64,000 nucleotides of DNA from Pedobacter psychrodurus (GCF_004331735.1 NZ_SJSO01000020.1:48682-112681); one strand, 5' to 3'. Shown: positions 54,462 through 62,212, numbered from the stretch's first letter. Translations and numbers: made by a program. The notes: generated from the sequence alone by a model not told the origin.

Positions 54462-54469
54462 TAGCTTTG
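54462..54469 (+). promoter_or_regulatory. -7 element of the Rrf2 gene, close to its start codon
   Basis: TAGCTTTG is an exact TAnnTTTG element and ends 7 bases before the ATG at 54477. Transcription would begin within a few bases of the start codon, so the mRNA would be leaderless or nearly so. A matching -33 element is not clear: the nearest TTG is 27 bases upstream. Confidence 0.45.
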
Positions 54470-54476
54470 TGCGAAT

Positions 54477-54923
54477 ATGCTGTCCAAAAAAACAAAATAT
54501 GCCATTAAAGCGCTTGTTGCGCTTGGTAAAAATTTAGATAAACCACCAATGCAAATTTCGAAGATTGCAGAGGAGGAGCATATCCCGAAAAAATTCTTAG
54601 AACAAATTCTGCTCGATCTGCGTAATGCCGGCTTTTTATACAGTAAAAAGGGTGCTGGTGGTGGCTATAGCTTGAACAAAAAACCTGAAGAGATTTTATT
54701 GGTACATGTAATGCGTGTAACCGATGGTCCCATTGCTATGGTTCCCTGTGCCAGTTTAAATTTCTACCACAAATGTGATGAGTGTGTAGATGAGAAAACC
54801 TGCGGAATAAGAAGTGCCTTTATCGATGTTAGAGATGCTACGCTTAAGGTTTTAACCGAAACCAGCATTGCTGACGTAATCGGGCGAGAGGATAACCTGA
54901 AAATCGGTATCGTTAATTTATAA
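54477..54923 (+). CDS. Rrf2-family transcriptional regulator with four cysteines
   Basis: A 148-residue regulator. The N-terminal winged helix covers MLSKKTKYAIKALVALGKN, ISKIAEEEHIPKKFLEQILLDLRNAGFLYSKKGAGGGYSL, a typical Rrf2 recognition helix and wing. The C-terminal half has C91, C100, C103 and C109 in PCASLNFYHKCDECVDEKTCGIR, an arrangement able to bind an iron-sulfur cluster or react with thiols, as in IscR, NsrR or RsrR. It precedes the sulfate-assimilation genes in the same direction, and regulators of this family (CymR, IscR) control cysteine or Fe-S metabolism elsewhere. Control of this cluster is likely but inferred. Confidence 0.92.
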   Translation: MLSKKTKYAIKALVALGKNLDKPPMQISKIAEEEHIPKKFLEQILLDLRNAGFLYSKKGAGGGYSLNKKPEEILLVHVMRVTDGPIAMVPCASLNFYHKCDECVDEKTCGIRSAFIDVRDATLKVLTETSIADVIGREDNLKIGIVNL

Positions 54924-55564
54924 TATTCATTTTCGCGAGGCTCAATCCGTAATGCTGAACTTGTTTCAGCATCCTTTATGCATAAAAACCAGTTATCTAA
55001 ACCAGTAGCACTAAGTTAACGGTAATAATTAGATGCGCTCAATTGAGTTAGATGGTAGATATTATTTTTGAAAAGCAGGGTCCAGTGCATTTCGGTTACA
55101 ATAGTCCTGCTACCGCTGCAAGTCCTCGCTCATGCTTCACTGTGGGCTTTCCGCTATATCAGGTTTAATCGGCAAAGACTTCCGAAGTTTCAAAGGAGCA
55201 GAGTGTAGGCAACTTCGGAAGTCTGGTTACTTTTTGCAATTCCGCGTTAGGGATTGTAAGGGTTCAGTGCCGATTAAGCATCTGTTTTTATTTAATTATG
55301 GTATGCTTGCTTGTTTCACAGGTCTTCATCGGTACCGGAGCGCAGCGCAGCCCTGCGAAGTATGACCCTTTCCCGATTCATCGGGATTAGGGGAACGCCC
55401 AAATCAGTTGGCAATTTTCAGTTTGCAATTTTTCAGTTTTCGGTTGGCAGTTTTCAACTATACTTATTTCTATTACAAACCTCACAGGTTTCGAAAACCA
55501 GTGAGGTTTAACAAAATATCGTAAAATTTTTCAAAATAAATTACGACTATTCCTATATACTTTA
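54924..55564. repeat. Repeat-rich gene-free region upstream of the sulfur operon
   Basis: It holds the hairpin ATGCTGA/TCAGCAT (near 54951-54971), a large nested inverted repeat (55165-55277), near-direct repeats of the text GTTGGCARTTTTCA near 55409 and 55443, and the hairpin AAACCTCAC (55477-55485) / GTGAGGTTT (55501-55509). Short ORFs here overlap the repeats and have no protein-like features, so I do not call genes. Confidence 0.6.
55165..55277. repeat. Nested inverted repeat element
   Basis: Outer arms TTAATCGGCA (55165-55174) and TGCCGATTAA (55268-55277), and inner arms GACTTCCGAAGTT (55177-55189) and AACTTCGGAAGTC (55211-55223), are all perfect. The flanking text (GCTTTCCGCTATATCAGG, AAGTCCTCGCTCATGCTTCA) resembles a repeat I recall from Sphingobacteriaceae genomes. 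A shortened relative lies at 5265-5345. Confidence 0.65.
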
Positions 55565-55572
55565 TATATTTG
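55565..55572 (+). promoter_or_regulatory. -7 element of the sulfite reductase operon
   Basis: TATATTTG, an exact TAnnTTTG element. Upstream, TTAC at 55541-55544 with 20 bases spacing is a weak -33 candidate. A start near 55579 would place the Cys leader ORF about 43 bases and the hairpin about 105 bases into the transcript. Confidence 0.5.
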
Positions 55573-55621
55573 GCGTATGAACTTCAATTTTATACCTAAC
55601 AAGTTAATCGCTAAGCTAATA

Positions 55622-55645
55622 ATGTGTTGTTGTAAAACGCAGTAA
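55622..55645 (+). CDS. Cysteine leader peptide MCCCKTQ (attenuator ORF)
   Basis: A seven-codon ORF: ATG, three consecutive TGT codons, AAA ACG CAG, TAA. It lies downstream of the -7 element at 55565 and upstream of a terminator-like hairpin and the sulfite reductase gene. Runs of codons for the pathway end product, cysteine, are the hallmark of ribosome-mediated attenuation. The bases right after its stop codon (AGGAGC, 55647-55652) can pair with the left arm of the terminator (GCTTCT, 55685-55690) and so form an antiterminator. A ribosome at the stop codon would mask AGGAGC, while one stalled at the Cys codons would leave it free. Confidence 0.65.
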   Translation: MCCCKTQ

Positions 55646-55681
55646 TAGGAGCCTACAGATAATTTTATGTATAAAATATTG

Positions 55682-55712
55682 AATGCTTCTCGGTAACAGG
55701 GAAGCATTTTTT
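55682..55712 (+). terminator. Attenuator terminator upstream of sulfite reductase
   Basis: Stem AATGCTTC (55682-55689) / GAAGCATT (55701-55708), an 11-base loop and six T at 55707-55712, located 20 bases before the sulfite reductase ATG. An AT-rich hairpin ATTTTAT/ATAAAAT at 55662-55677 lies between the putative antiterminator strands and would bring them together. Confidence 0.7.
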
Positions 55713-55732
55713 GAATAAAGCTAACAACACAT

Positions 55733-57823
55733 ATGCAAAGTTTCAGAACAGAACTCGAAAATCCGATCGTCGAGCAGGACATCATCGATTTAGAGAATAA
55801 GATTAAAGCTTTTAGAGATGGAACCATCCACGACGAAAAGTTTAGGAGCCTCCGCTTAGCCCGCGGCGTTTACGGACAAAGACAGCCCGGTGTACAAATG
55901 GTGCGCATTAAATTGCCTTTTGGTAAGGTAACTTTTAAGCAGTTATTGCGTATAGCCGATATTGCTGACGAGTACGGAAGTGGAAATTTACACTTAACCA
56001 CCCGTCAGGATATTCAGATTCACTATGTGAGTTTAGACCGTACTCCCGAGCTTTGGGCTAAATTGGAGCAGGACGATATTACGCTTCGCGAAGCTTGTGG
56101 AAATACCGTGCGTAACGTAACGGCTTCTCCAAACTCTGGAATCGACGCTGAAGAGCCATTTGATGTTTCGCCTTATGCACAGGCAGTATTTGCGTACTTT
56201 TTGCGTAACCCAATCTGTCAGGAAATGGGAAGAAAGATTAAAATTTCCTTTTCTTCCAGCGATAGAGATACGGCCTTTAGCTACATTCACGATTTAGGTT
56301 TTATTCCTAAAATTAATGAAAATGGCGAACGTGGATTTAAAGTTTTATTTGCAGGCGGTTTAGGTGCACAGCCTTTTCTGGCCAATGCCGTTCACGAATT
56401 TTTACCTGAAGATCAGTTAATTCCGTTTACAGAATCTGTTCTTCGCGTATTCGACCGTTATGGCGAACGCACCAACCGAAATAAAGCGCGTTTAAAATAT
56501 TTAGTTCAGAAATTAGGCTTAGAAGAAGTTTTGCGTTTGGTTGCCGAAGAGCGTATTGCCAACAAGGTAAAAACCTTTAAAATAGATATCAATACAGTAC
56601 CTCAGCCGACTTTGCCTTTAGAACAAGAATATCCTGCGGTAGAAATATTAAACGAAGCCCATTACAAACACTGGTTAGCCACTAACGTAATTGAGCAGAA
56701 ACAAGCTGGGTTTTACGGTGTTTATGTAAAAGTTCAGGTAGGGGATATAAAAACAGATAAAGCAAGGGCATTTGTTGATGCCATCAGGTTATATGTGGCC
56801 GATGAAATCAGGATTACCCAAAACCAGGGATTGCTGTTAAAGTTTGTACGTAAGGAAGCATTGCCTTCATTATATTCGGCTTTAAATAAAATTGGTTTTA
56901 CCACAGCTGGCTTTGATAGTTTGGCTGATATTACCACTTGTCCTGGTACCGATACCTGTAATTTGGGTATTTCCAACTCAATGACCCTGGCCGAAGTTTT
57001 GGAAGAGGTGATTTATACCGATTTCCCTGAGTTTATTTACGAGAAAAACATCAAGATCAAAATCAGTGGATGTATGAACTCTTGCGGTCAGCACGGCTTG
57101 GCTGAGATTGGTTTCCATGGAAGTTCGGTAAAAGCTGAAGGAAAAGTTGTCCCGGCCGTTCAGGTGATGTTGGGCGGTGGTACCGTAGGTAACGGTGTAG
57201 GTAGAGTAGCAGAACGTGTAATTAAAGTACCTTCTAAAAGGGCAACAAGTGTTTTACATTTTATTTTAAATGATTTTAAAGCCAATAACCTGGAGGATGA
57301 GAACTTTCACCAATATTATGATAGAAAAGGTAAAGACCATTTTTATCAATTATTAAAACCATTGGCTGATTTAACCAATCTTAAAACAGAAGAATTTGTA
57401 GATTGGGGACACGTAGAAGAGTTTGTGACTGCAATTGGTGTAGGCGAGTGTGCTGGTGTAGTGATCGATTTAGTTGCTACTTTATTGTTAGAAGCTGATG
57501 AAAAATTTGGTTGGGCAAAGCAAAACCTAGATAAAGGTGCTTATGCCGATGCCATTTATCATACTTACAGCACTTTTGTAAGTGCTGCAAAATCTTTATT
57601 GTTAGATAAAGGCGTAAACAGCAGCACACAGGTAGGTGTGATCCGCGAATTTGATAACCACTATGTAGAAACAGGAGAATTTAATTTATCTACCAATTTC
57701 TCTGACCTGGTTTTACAGATTAACAAAAACGAACCAACAGCCGAGTTTGCTCAGAAATATTTTGAAGAAGCAAATCAATTTTTAAATCAGATTAAGGAAA
57801 AAAGGGCTGTATTAGCGAAATGA
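55733..57823 (+). CDS. Assimilatory sulfite (nitrite/sulfite) reductase, siroheme type
   Basis: A 696-residue reductase of sulfite to sulfide with siroheme and a 4Fe-4S cluster. Two ferredoxin-like/siroheme half-repeats are visible: GNLHLTTRQDIQIH and GNTVRNVTASPNSGID in the first, and the cluster motifs C403-P-G-T-D-T-C409 (TTCPGTDTCNLG) and C447-M-N-S-C451 (SGCMNSCGQHG) in the second. The final 130 residues (about 560-690) form an extra helical segment, possibly HEPN-like, beyond the usual reductase. Linked CobA, Met8, CysH and CysDN genes identify sulfite rather than nitrite as substrate. Expression is probably under the cysteine attenuator just upstream. Confidence 0.93.
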   Translation: MQSFRTELENPIVEQDIIDLENKIKAFRDGTIHDEKFRSLRLARGVYGQRQPGVQMVRIKLPFGKVTFKQLLRIADIADEYGSGNLHLTTRQDIQIHYVSLDRTPELWAKLEQDDITLREACGNTVRNVTASPNSGIDAEEPFDVSPYAQAVFAYFLRNPICQEMGRKIKISFSSSDRDTAFSYIHDLGFIPKINENGERGFKVLFAGGLGAQPFLANAVHEFLPEDQLIPFTESVLRVFDRYGERTNRNKARLKYLVQKLGLEEVLRLVAEERIANKVKTFKIDINTVPQPTLPLEQEYPAVEILNEAHYKHWLATNVIEQKQAGFYGVYVKVQVGDIKTDKARAFVDAIRLYVADEIRITQNQGLLLKFVRKEALPSLYSALNKIGFTTAGFDSLADITTCPGTDTCNLGISNSMTLAEVLEEVIYTDFPEFIYEKNIKIKISGCMNSCGQHGLAEIGFHGSSVKAEGKVVPAVQVMLGGGTVGNGVGRVAERVIKVPSKRATSVLHFILNDFKANNLEDENFHQYYDRKGKDHFYQLLKPLADLTNLKTEEFVDWGHVEEFVTAIGVGECAGVVIDLVATLLLEADEKFGWAKQNLDKGAYADAIYHTYSTFVSAAKSLLLDKGVNSSTQVGVIREFDNHYVETGEFNLSTNFSDLVLQINKNEPTAEFAQKYFEEANQFLNQIKEKRAVLAK

Positions 57824-57927
57824 GATTTGAGACTATAGATATGAGATTTGAGAACTGCAGACGCTAAACGCCATGCGCCAAACAACTCTTCATCCAGTCA
57901 TTCAAAATTCAATAATTAAAAAGAAAC

Positions 57928-58698
57928 ATGGTTAATCAAAATATAGAATCAAGAATTACACTTTTAGGCGCTGGTCCTGGAGATCCTGATTTATTAACGC
58001 TAAAAGGTGTAAAAGCATTGCAAACTGCTGATGTGGTTTTGTACGATGCCTTAACCAATGAAGCTTTATTGGAGCATGCCCCAGCAGAAGCTATTAAAGT
58101 TTATGTAGGAAAACGTTCAGGTGAGCATTCTTACCCTCAGGATACCATCAATAAATTAATGATTGATTATGCTTTAAATTACGGACACGTAGTGCGTTTA
58201 AAAGGTGGCGATCCGTTTGTTTTTGGCAGAGGTTACGAAGAATTGGATTATGCGGCATCTTACAGCATTCCGGTAAGTGTTATCCCGGGTATTTCGAGTT
58301 CTATCGGGGTTCCGGGTTTACAACAGATTCCGGTTACACACCGTGGCATGAGCGAAAGTTTTTGGGTAATCACCGGAACAACAACTTCTGGAGAAGTTTC
58401 GGCAGATATTTACCAGGCAGCACAATCTAATGCAACTGTTGTGGTACTCATGGGACTTAAAAAATTACCGAAAATTGTTGAAATTTTTAAAGCCGCAGGC
58501 AAACATCATTTACCAACTGCAGTGGTTCAGAACGGATCGGCAGAAGATGAAAGATTAGTAGTAGGTGTGGTTGAAACCATAGAAGGTTTGGTGCAACAAG
58601 AAAATATTAAAGCGCCTGCTTTATTAATTTTTGGAGAAGTTGTATCATTACATCCATCATTTAAGAAATTAATTAAACAATATGCAAGTATTGCCTAA
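57928..58698 (+). CDS. cobA: Uroporphyrinogen-III C-methyltransferase (siroheme synthesis)
   Basis: A 256-residue SAM-dependent methyltransferase converting uroporphyrinogen III to precorrin-2, the first step to siroheme. Motifs: LLGAGPGDPDLLTLKGVKAL (residues 12-31), VRLKGGDPFVFGRGYEEL, VIPGISSSIGVPGLQQIPVTHRG and VVLMGLKKLPKIVEIF. It supplies the cofactor of the sulfite reductase encoded 104 bases upstream. The gap before it contains low-complexity AGATTTGAGA-type text. Its end overlaps the next gene, which provides the following dehydrogenase step, by 17 bases. Confidence 0.94.
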   Translation: MVNQNIESRITLLGAGPGDPDLLTLKGVKALQTADVVLYDALTNEALLEHAPAEAIKVYVGKRSGEHSYPQDTINKLMIDYALNYGHVVRLKGGDPFVFGRGYEELDYAASYSIPVSVIPGISSSIGVPGLQQIPVTHRGMSESFWVITGTTTSGEVSADIYQAAQSNATVVVLMGLKKLPKIVEIFKAAGKHHLPTAVVQNGSAEDERLVVGVVETIEGLVQQENIKAPALLIFGEVVSLHPSFKKLIKQYASIA

Positions 58699-60193
58699 CC
58701 AACCTAATAATGCAGATTCTTTTTCGGAAGAAGAAAAAGGTAACCAGCTTTTTCCGGTTTTTGTAAAGCTGAACAAGCTGCGTACATTATTAATTGGTGC
58801 AGGAAATATTGGGCTCGAGAAGTTAACAGCAATTGTAAATAATAGCCATAGCGCTACCATTACCATAGTTGCAGAGATCGTATCGCCAGAAATTTATACG
58901 CTTATCGCAAATTATCCGCTCATAAAAGTTAAGCAAAAAAGTTTTGATGTAGATGATCTGAACGATATTGATATCGTTTTTGCCGCAACCAATAACAATA
59001 TTTTAAATGAAGAGATCAGGAAGGTTACGCACGAGCATGGCTTGTTGATTAATGTGGCTGATAAGCCAGAACTGTGCGATTTCTATCTGGGGTCAATCGT
59101 TCAAAAAGGTGATTTAAAAATTGCGATTTCTACAAATGGAAAATCGCCAACCATAGCCAAACGTTTAAAGCAGATTTTAAACGAAGGTTTGCCAGCCGAG
59201 TTGGATGAAACTTTGCAGAATATGAGTGCCTTGCGTCAAACTTTAAACGGCGATTTTTCTGCAAAGGTTAAAAAACTAAATAAGGTTACACAAAGTTTAA
59301 TTAACCCTAAAAAAAGCTTTGCTGAGCGGAATATTAAGTGGCTAATCTGGGTAGCGTCGGTTTTACTGATCGGTGCGATTGGTTTTTCTTTGTGGAATAC
59401 CGAGCCAGAATTTCAAGCGTTTTTGATCAATATTGATCCATTATTCTATTGGTTTTTAGGTGCAGGGTTTTTATTCGCACTAATTGATGGTGCAATCGGA
59501 ATGTCGTATGGTGTTACCACCGCATCATTCTCGCTAGCCATGGGTTTGCCTCCGGCATCAGCAAGTATGGCGATCCACATTTCTGAGGTAATGAGTAATG
59601 GAATTGCGGGGTGGATGCATTACCGTATGGGTAACGTAAACTGGAAGTTATTCAAAATTTTAATTCTTCCAGCAATAATCGGTGCAGTTTTAGGCGCCTA
59701 TATTCTTTCTTCATTAGAACATTATAGTGCTTATGTTAAGCCTATCGTGGCGGTCTATACCTTGTTTTTAGGTGGAATTATTTTAATGAAAGCCTTTAAC
59801 GTTAAAAGGAAAAAAGCCGATCAAAAAATTAAAAAAATTGGCTTATTGGGCTTTGTTGGCGGTTTTATCGATGCTGCATTTGGTGGTGGCTGGGGTTCGA
59901 TTGTATTATCGAGCTTAATTGCAGGCGGCAGGCACCCATTGTTTTCGTTAGGAACAGTAAAAATCAGCCGTTTTTTTATTGCCACATTAAGTTCACTAAC
60001 ATTTTTTACCATGTTAGGTGGCAAACACTGGGAAGCTGTTTTAGGCTTGATTATTGGTAGTGCAATCGCATCACCAATCGCAGCAAAAGTATCGAACAAA
60101 ATTTCGGCAAAAACCATTATGGTTGCCGTGGGGATTATTGTGATGATTGTTAGTTTGCGCAGTGTAATTATGTTTATTTTAAAATTAATTTAG
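58682..60193 (+). CDS. Met8-like precorrin-2 dehydrogenase fused to a TauE/SafE (TSUP) permease
   Basis: A 503-residue two-part protein. Residues 25-215 are a siroheme-synthase N-domain (FPVFVKLNKLRTLLIGAGNIGLEKL with the NAD-binding GAGNIG; DIVFAATNNNILNEEI; VNVADKPELCDFYLGSIV-type segment; AISTNGKSPTIAKRLKQIL), which oxidises precorrin-2 and may insert iron. Residues 225-503 have about eight membrane segments of a TauE/SafE family transporter, with the duplicated motifs GAIGMSYGVTTASFSLAMGLPPASASMAIHISEV and AAFGGGWGSIVLSSLIAGGRHP. These transporters move sulfite, sulfoacetate or related anions. The fusion ties cofactor synthesis to sulfite handling. Confidence 0.9.
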   Translation: MQVLPNQPNNADSFSEEEKGNQLFPVFVKLNKLRTLLIGAGNIGLEKLTAIVNNSHSATITIVAEIVSPEIYTLIANYPLIKVKQKSFDVDDLNDIDIVFAATNNNILNEEIRKVTHEHGLLINVADKPELCDFYLGSIVQKGDLKIAISTNGKSPTIAKRLKQILNEGLPAELDETLQNMSALRQTLNGDFSAKVKKLNKVTQSLINPKKSFAERNIKWLIWVASVLLIGAIGFSLWNTEPEFQAFLINIDPLFYWFLGAGFLFALIDGAIGMSYGVTTASFSLAMGLPPASASMAIHISEVMSNGIAGWMHYRMGNVNWKLFKILILPAIIGAVLGAYILSSLEHYSAYVKPIVAVYTLFLGGIILMKAFNVKRKKADQKIKKIGLLGFVGGFIDAAFGGGWGSIVLSSLIAGGRHPLFSLGTVKISRFFIATLSSLTFFTMLGGKHWEAVLGLIIGSAIASPIAAKVSNKISAKTIMVAVGIIVMIVSLRSVIMFILKLI

Positions 60194-60195
60194 TG

Positions 60196-60897
60196 ATGAA
60201 GAACCTAGAGGAGATAAAAGCAGAACTGGCAGGTTTAAGTACAATTGATAAACTGAAATTTTTGGCAGATAAATACGCCGACCGCATTATATTCTCGACC
60301 AGCTTTGGTTGGGAGGATCAAGCGATTACGCATTTAATTTTTTCCAACAATATTCCGATCAAGGTTTTTACATTAGAAACTGGACGCTTGTTTCCAGAAA
60401 CCTATTACGTTTGGAACCGCACCTTAGAAATTTATAACAAACCCATTCACGCCTATTATCCTCAAAATGAATTGTTGCAGGATATGGTGAATACCAAAGG
60501 CCCGAGCAGCTTTTACGAATCGGTAGAGAATAGAAAAGAATGTTGTTACATCCGTAAAATCGAACCTTTAAAAAGAGCATTAAAGGGTAATGAAATCTGG
60601 GTAACAGGAATCAGGGCTGATCAAAGTGCCAACCGTGAAGATATGCACGATTTAGAATGGGACGAAGGAAACCAATTGGTTAAATTCCATCCTATTTTCG
60701 AATGGACTTTAGATGATGTGAAAGCATACATTAAAGAAAACAACATTGTTTACAATACACTGCACGATAAAGGTTTCCCAAGCATTGGTTGCGCCCCGTG
60801 TACAAGAGCAGTACAGCCAGGCGAAGATTTTAGGGCCGGAAGATGGTGGTGGGAAGACCAGAGCAAAAAAGAATGCGGATTGCACACAGCTTCTTGA
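60196..60897 (+). CDS. cysH: Adenylylsulfate (APS) reductase, CysH family
   Basis: A 233-residue reductase converting adenylylsulfate to sulfite. The PP-loop-like FSTSFGWEDQAITHLI is present. Cysteines C116-C117 (RKECCYIRK) and C199-x2-C202 (GCAPCTRA) form the 4Fe-4S ligand set characteristic of APS-type enzymes, in contrast to PAPS reductases that lack them. The C-terminal catalytic Cys is C227 in KKECGLH. The gene follows the Met8-TauE fusion directly. A GTG at 60193 overlaps the previous stop, but ATG 60196 is preferred. The absence of a cysC kinase in the cluster fits direct APS reduction. Confidence 0.94.
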   Translation: MKNLEEIKAELAGLSTIDKLKFLADKYADRIIFSTSFGWEDQAITHLIFSNNIPIKVFTLETGRLFPETYYVWNRTLEIYNKPIHAYYPQNELLQDMVNTKGPSSFYESVENRKECCYIRKIEPLKRALKGNEIWVTGIRADQSANREDMHDLEWDEGNQLVKFHPIFEWTLDDVKAYIKENNIVYNTLHDKGFPSIGCAPCTRAVQPGEDFRAGRWWWEDQSKKECGLHTAS

Positions 60898-60911
60898 TGC
60901 GTACAAATCAT

Positions 60912-61068
60912 CATCCGATAGCTATCGGATGCGAGGCCGGATAAGTGTGAGCCAGCCTATGCCGATTTATCGGTAAAGCAATCTTTTTGAGAAATAGATT
61001 AAAAATAAATGTCATTACAAGAAGCAAAATAGATTGCCGCGTCGGCTGAAAAGCCTCCTCGCAATGAC
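60912..61068. repeat. Palindromic repeats between cysH and cysD
   Basis: CATCCGATAGCTATCGGATG (60912-60931) is a perfect 20-bp palindrome sharing the core CCGATAGCTATCGG with the elements at 37951 and 52914. A second element, 61011-61068, begins GTCATTACAAG and ends CTCGCAATGAC, again with GTCAT/ATGAC ends. A (CAA)5 run follows at 61083-61096 in the cysD leader. Confidence 0.65.
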
Positions 61069-61111
61069 GATAATGGAAATACAACAACAACAACAAAGAC
61101 AACATTTTATA

Positions 61112-62017
61112 ATGAGTACATATAATTTTGATTATTTAGATGAACTAGAGGCCGAGGCCATTCACATTTTACGTGAAGTAGCAGGTCAGTTTGAAAAACC
61201 AGCCTTGTTGTTTTCGGGTGGAAAGGATTCGATTACTTTAGTTCGTTTGGCAGAAAAAGCTTTCCGTCCGGGGAAATTCCCTTTTCCTTTAGTACATATT
61301 GATACAGGCCATAATTTTGAAGAAACCATCACTTACCGTGATCAAATGGTAGAAAGAATTGGTGAAAAATTAATCATAGGTTCTGTGCAAGAATCTATTG
61401 ATCAGGGTAAAGTAGTGGAGCAAACTGGTAAAAATGCCAGTAGAAATGCTTTACAGACGGTAACCCTGCTCGATACCATTGCAAAATACCAGTTTGATGC
61501 CTGTATTGGCGGTGCGCGTAGAGATGAGGAAAAAGCAAGGGCAAAAGAACGTATTTTCTCTGTTCGTGATGAATTTGGTCAGTGGGATCCAAAACGTCAG
61601 CGCCCTGAACTTTGGAACATCTATAACGGTAAGATCCACAAAGGTGAAAATATCCGCGTATTCCCGATCAGTAACTGGACGGAACTTGATGTTTGGAATT
61701 ATATCCGCAGAGAGAAAATAGATTTACCAAGTATTTATTTCTCGCACGAACGCGATTGTATCACCAGAAACGGACAACTTATGGCAGCTTCTCCATTTTT
61801 AAATATGGATAATGAAGATGTGGTAGAGCGCAAACAGGTGCGTTTCCGTACGGTAGGCGATATGTCTTGTACTGCTGCTGTAGAATCTGATGCAACTTTG
61901 ATTGATGATATTATTTCTGAAATCAGCGCTTCTAAAATTTCAGAACGTGGTGCCCGTTTGGATGATAAAGTTTCTGAAGCCGCAATGGAAGACAGAAAAA
62001 AAGGAGGATATTTTTAA
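61112..62017 (+). CDS. cysD: Sulfate adenylyltransferase subunit 2 (CysD)
   Basis: The 301-residue catalytic subunit of ATP sulfurylase. The PP-loop is PALLFSGGKDSITLVRL near residue 35. Other motifs: FPLVHIDTGHNFEETITYRDQMVE, GGARRDEEKARAKERIFSVRDEFGQWDPKRQRPELW and VFPISNWTELDVWNYI, with a C-terminal MSCTAAVESDATLIDDII. It adenylates sulfate together with the CysN GTPase. The longer frame from 61034 runs through a repeat element and a CAA run, so I start at ATG 61112 (MSTYNFDYLDELE), which matches the family N-terminus. Confidence 0.96.
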   Translation: MSTYNFDYLDELEAEAIHILREVAGQFEKPALLFSGGKDSITLVRLAEKAFRPGKFPFPLVHIDTGHNFEETITYRDQMVERIGEKLIIGSVQESIDQGKVVEQTGKNASRNALQTVTLLDTIAKYQFDACIGGARRDEEKARAKERIFSVRDEFGQWDPKRQRPELWNIYNGKIHKGENIRVFPISNWTELDVWNYIRREKIDLPSIYFSHERDCITRNGQLMAASPFLNMDNEDVVERKQVRFRTVGDMSCTAAVESDATLIDDIISEISASKISERGARLDDKVSEAAMEDRKKGGYF

Positions 62018-62212
62018 GAGAGATTTGAGTATTGAGATGTGAGAACTTTGCAACCGTCTAACATCTCAAATCTATTATCTCGAGTCAAAAAAAATAAACA
62101 TATTAAAATTTTAAGAGCGATTTGAGCATTGGGATGTAAGATTTGAGAACCTTGCATCTGTCTAATATCTCATATCTATTATCTCATATCAAAAAAAATG
62201 AACATATTAAAA
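62012..62212 (+). repeat. Tandem duplication of the cysD-cysN junction
   Basis: Two diverged copies, 62012-62108 and 62109-62212, run from the cysD stop region (TTTTAAGAG) to the cysN start (CATATTAAAA). Copy 1 ends with a decayed cysN start, ATA AAC ATA TTA (62094 on), in place of ATG AAC ATA TTA (62198 on). Each copy has ATCTCAAATCTATTATCTC-like text pairing with upstream GAGATTTGAG-like text. Confidence 0.75.

Noticed and set aside
55132..55511. Two overlapping short ORFs (55132-55365 and 55311-55511) on the + strand
   Set aside because: They run through nested palindromic repeats, have no domain-like or signal features, and the translated text is what this repeat family gives wherever it lies.
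37941..61068. CRISPR array or clustered repeats
   Set aside because: The repeated palindromes are dispersed over more than 20 kb with genes between them and no regular spacers, and there are no cas genes.
61080..61097. (CAA)n microsatellite upstream of cysD as a phase-variation tract
   Set aside because: Only about five units, trinucleotide, and in the leader rather than the coding region or between promoter elements, so there is no clear switching effect.
61034..61111. Upstream extension of cysD to the ATG at 61034
   Set aside because: The extension would translate a GTCAT-ended repeat and a CAA run into MPRRLKSLLAMTIMEIQQQQ. CysD proteins begin at the ATG at 61112.
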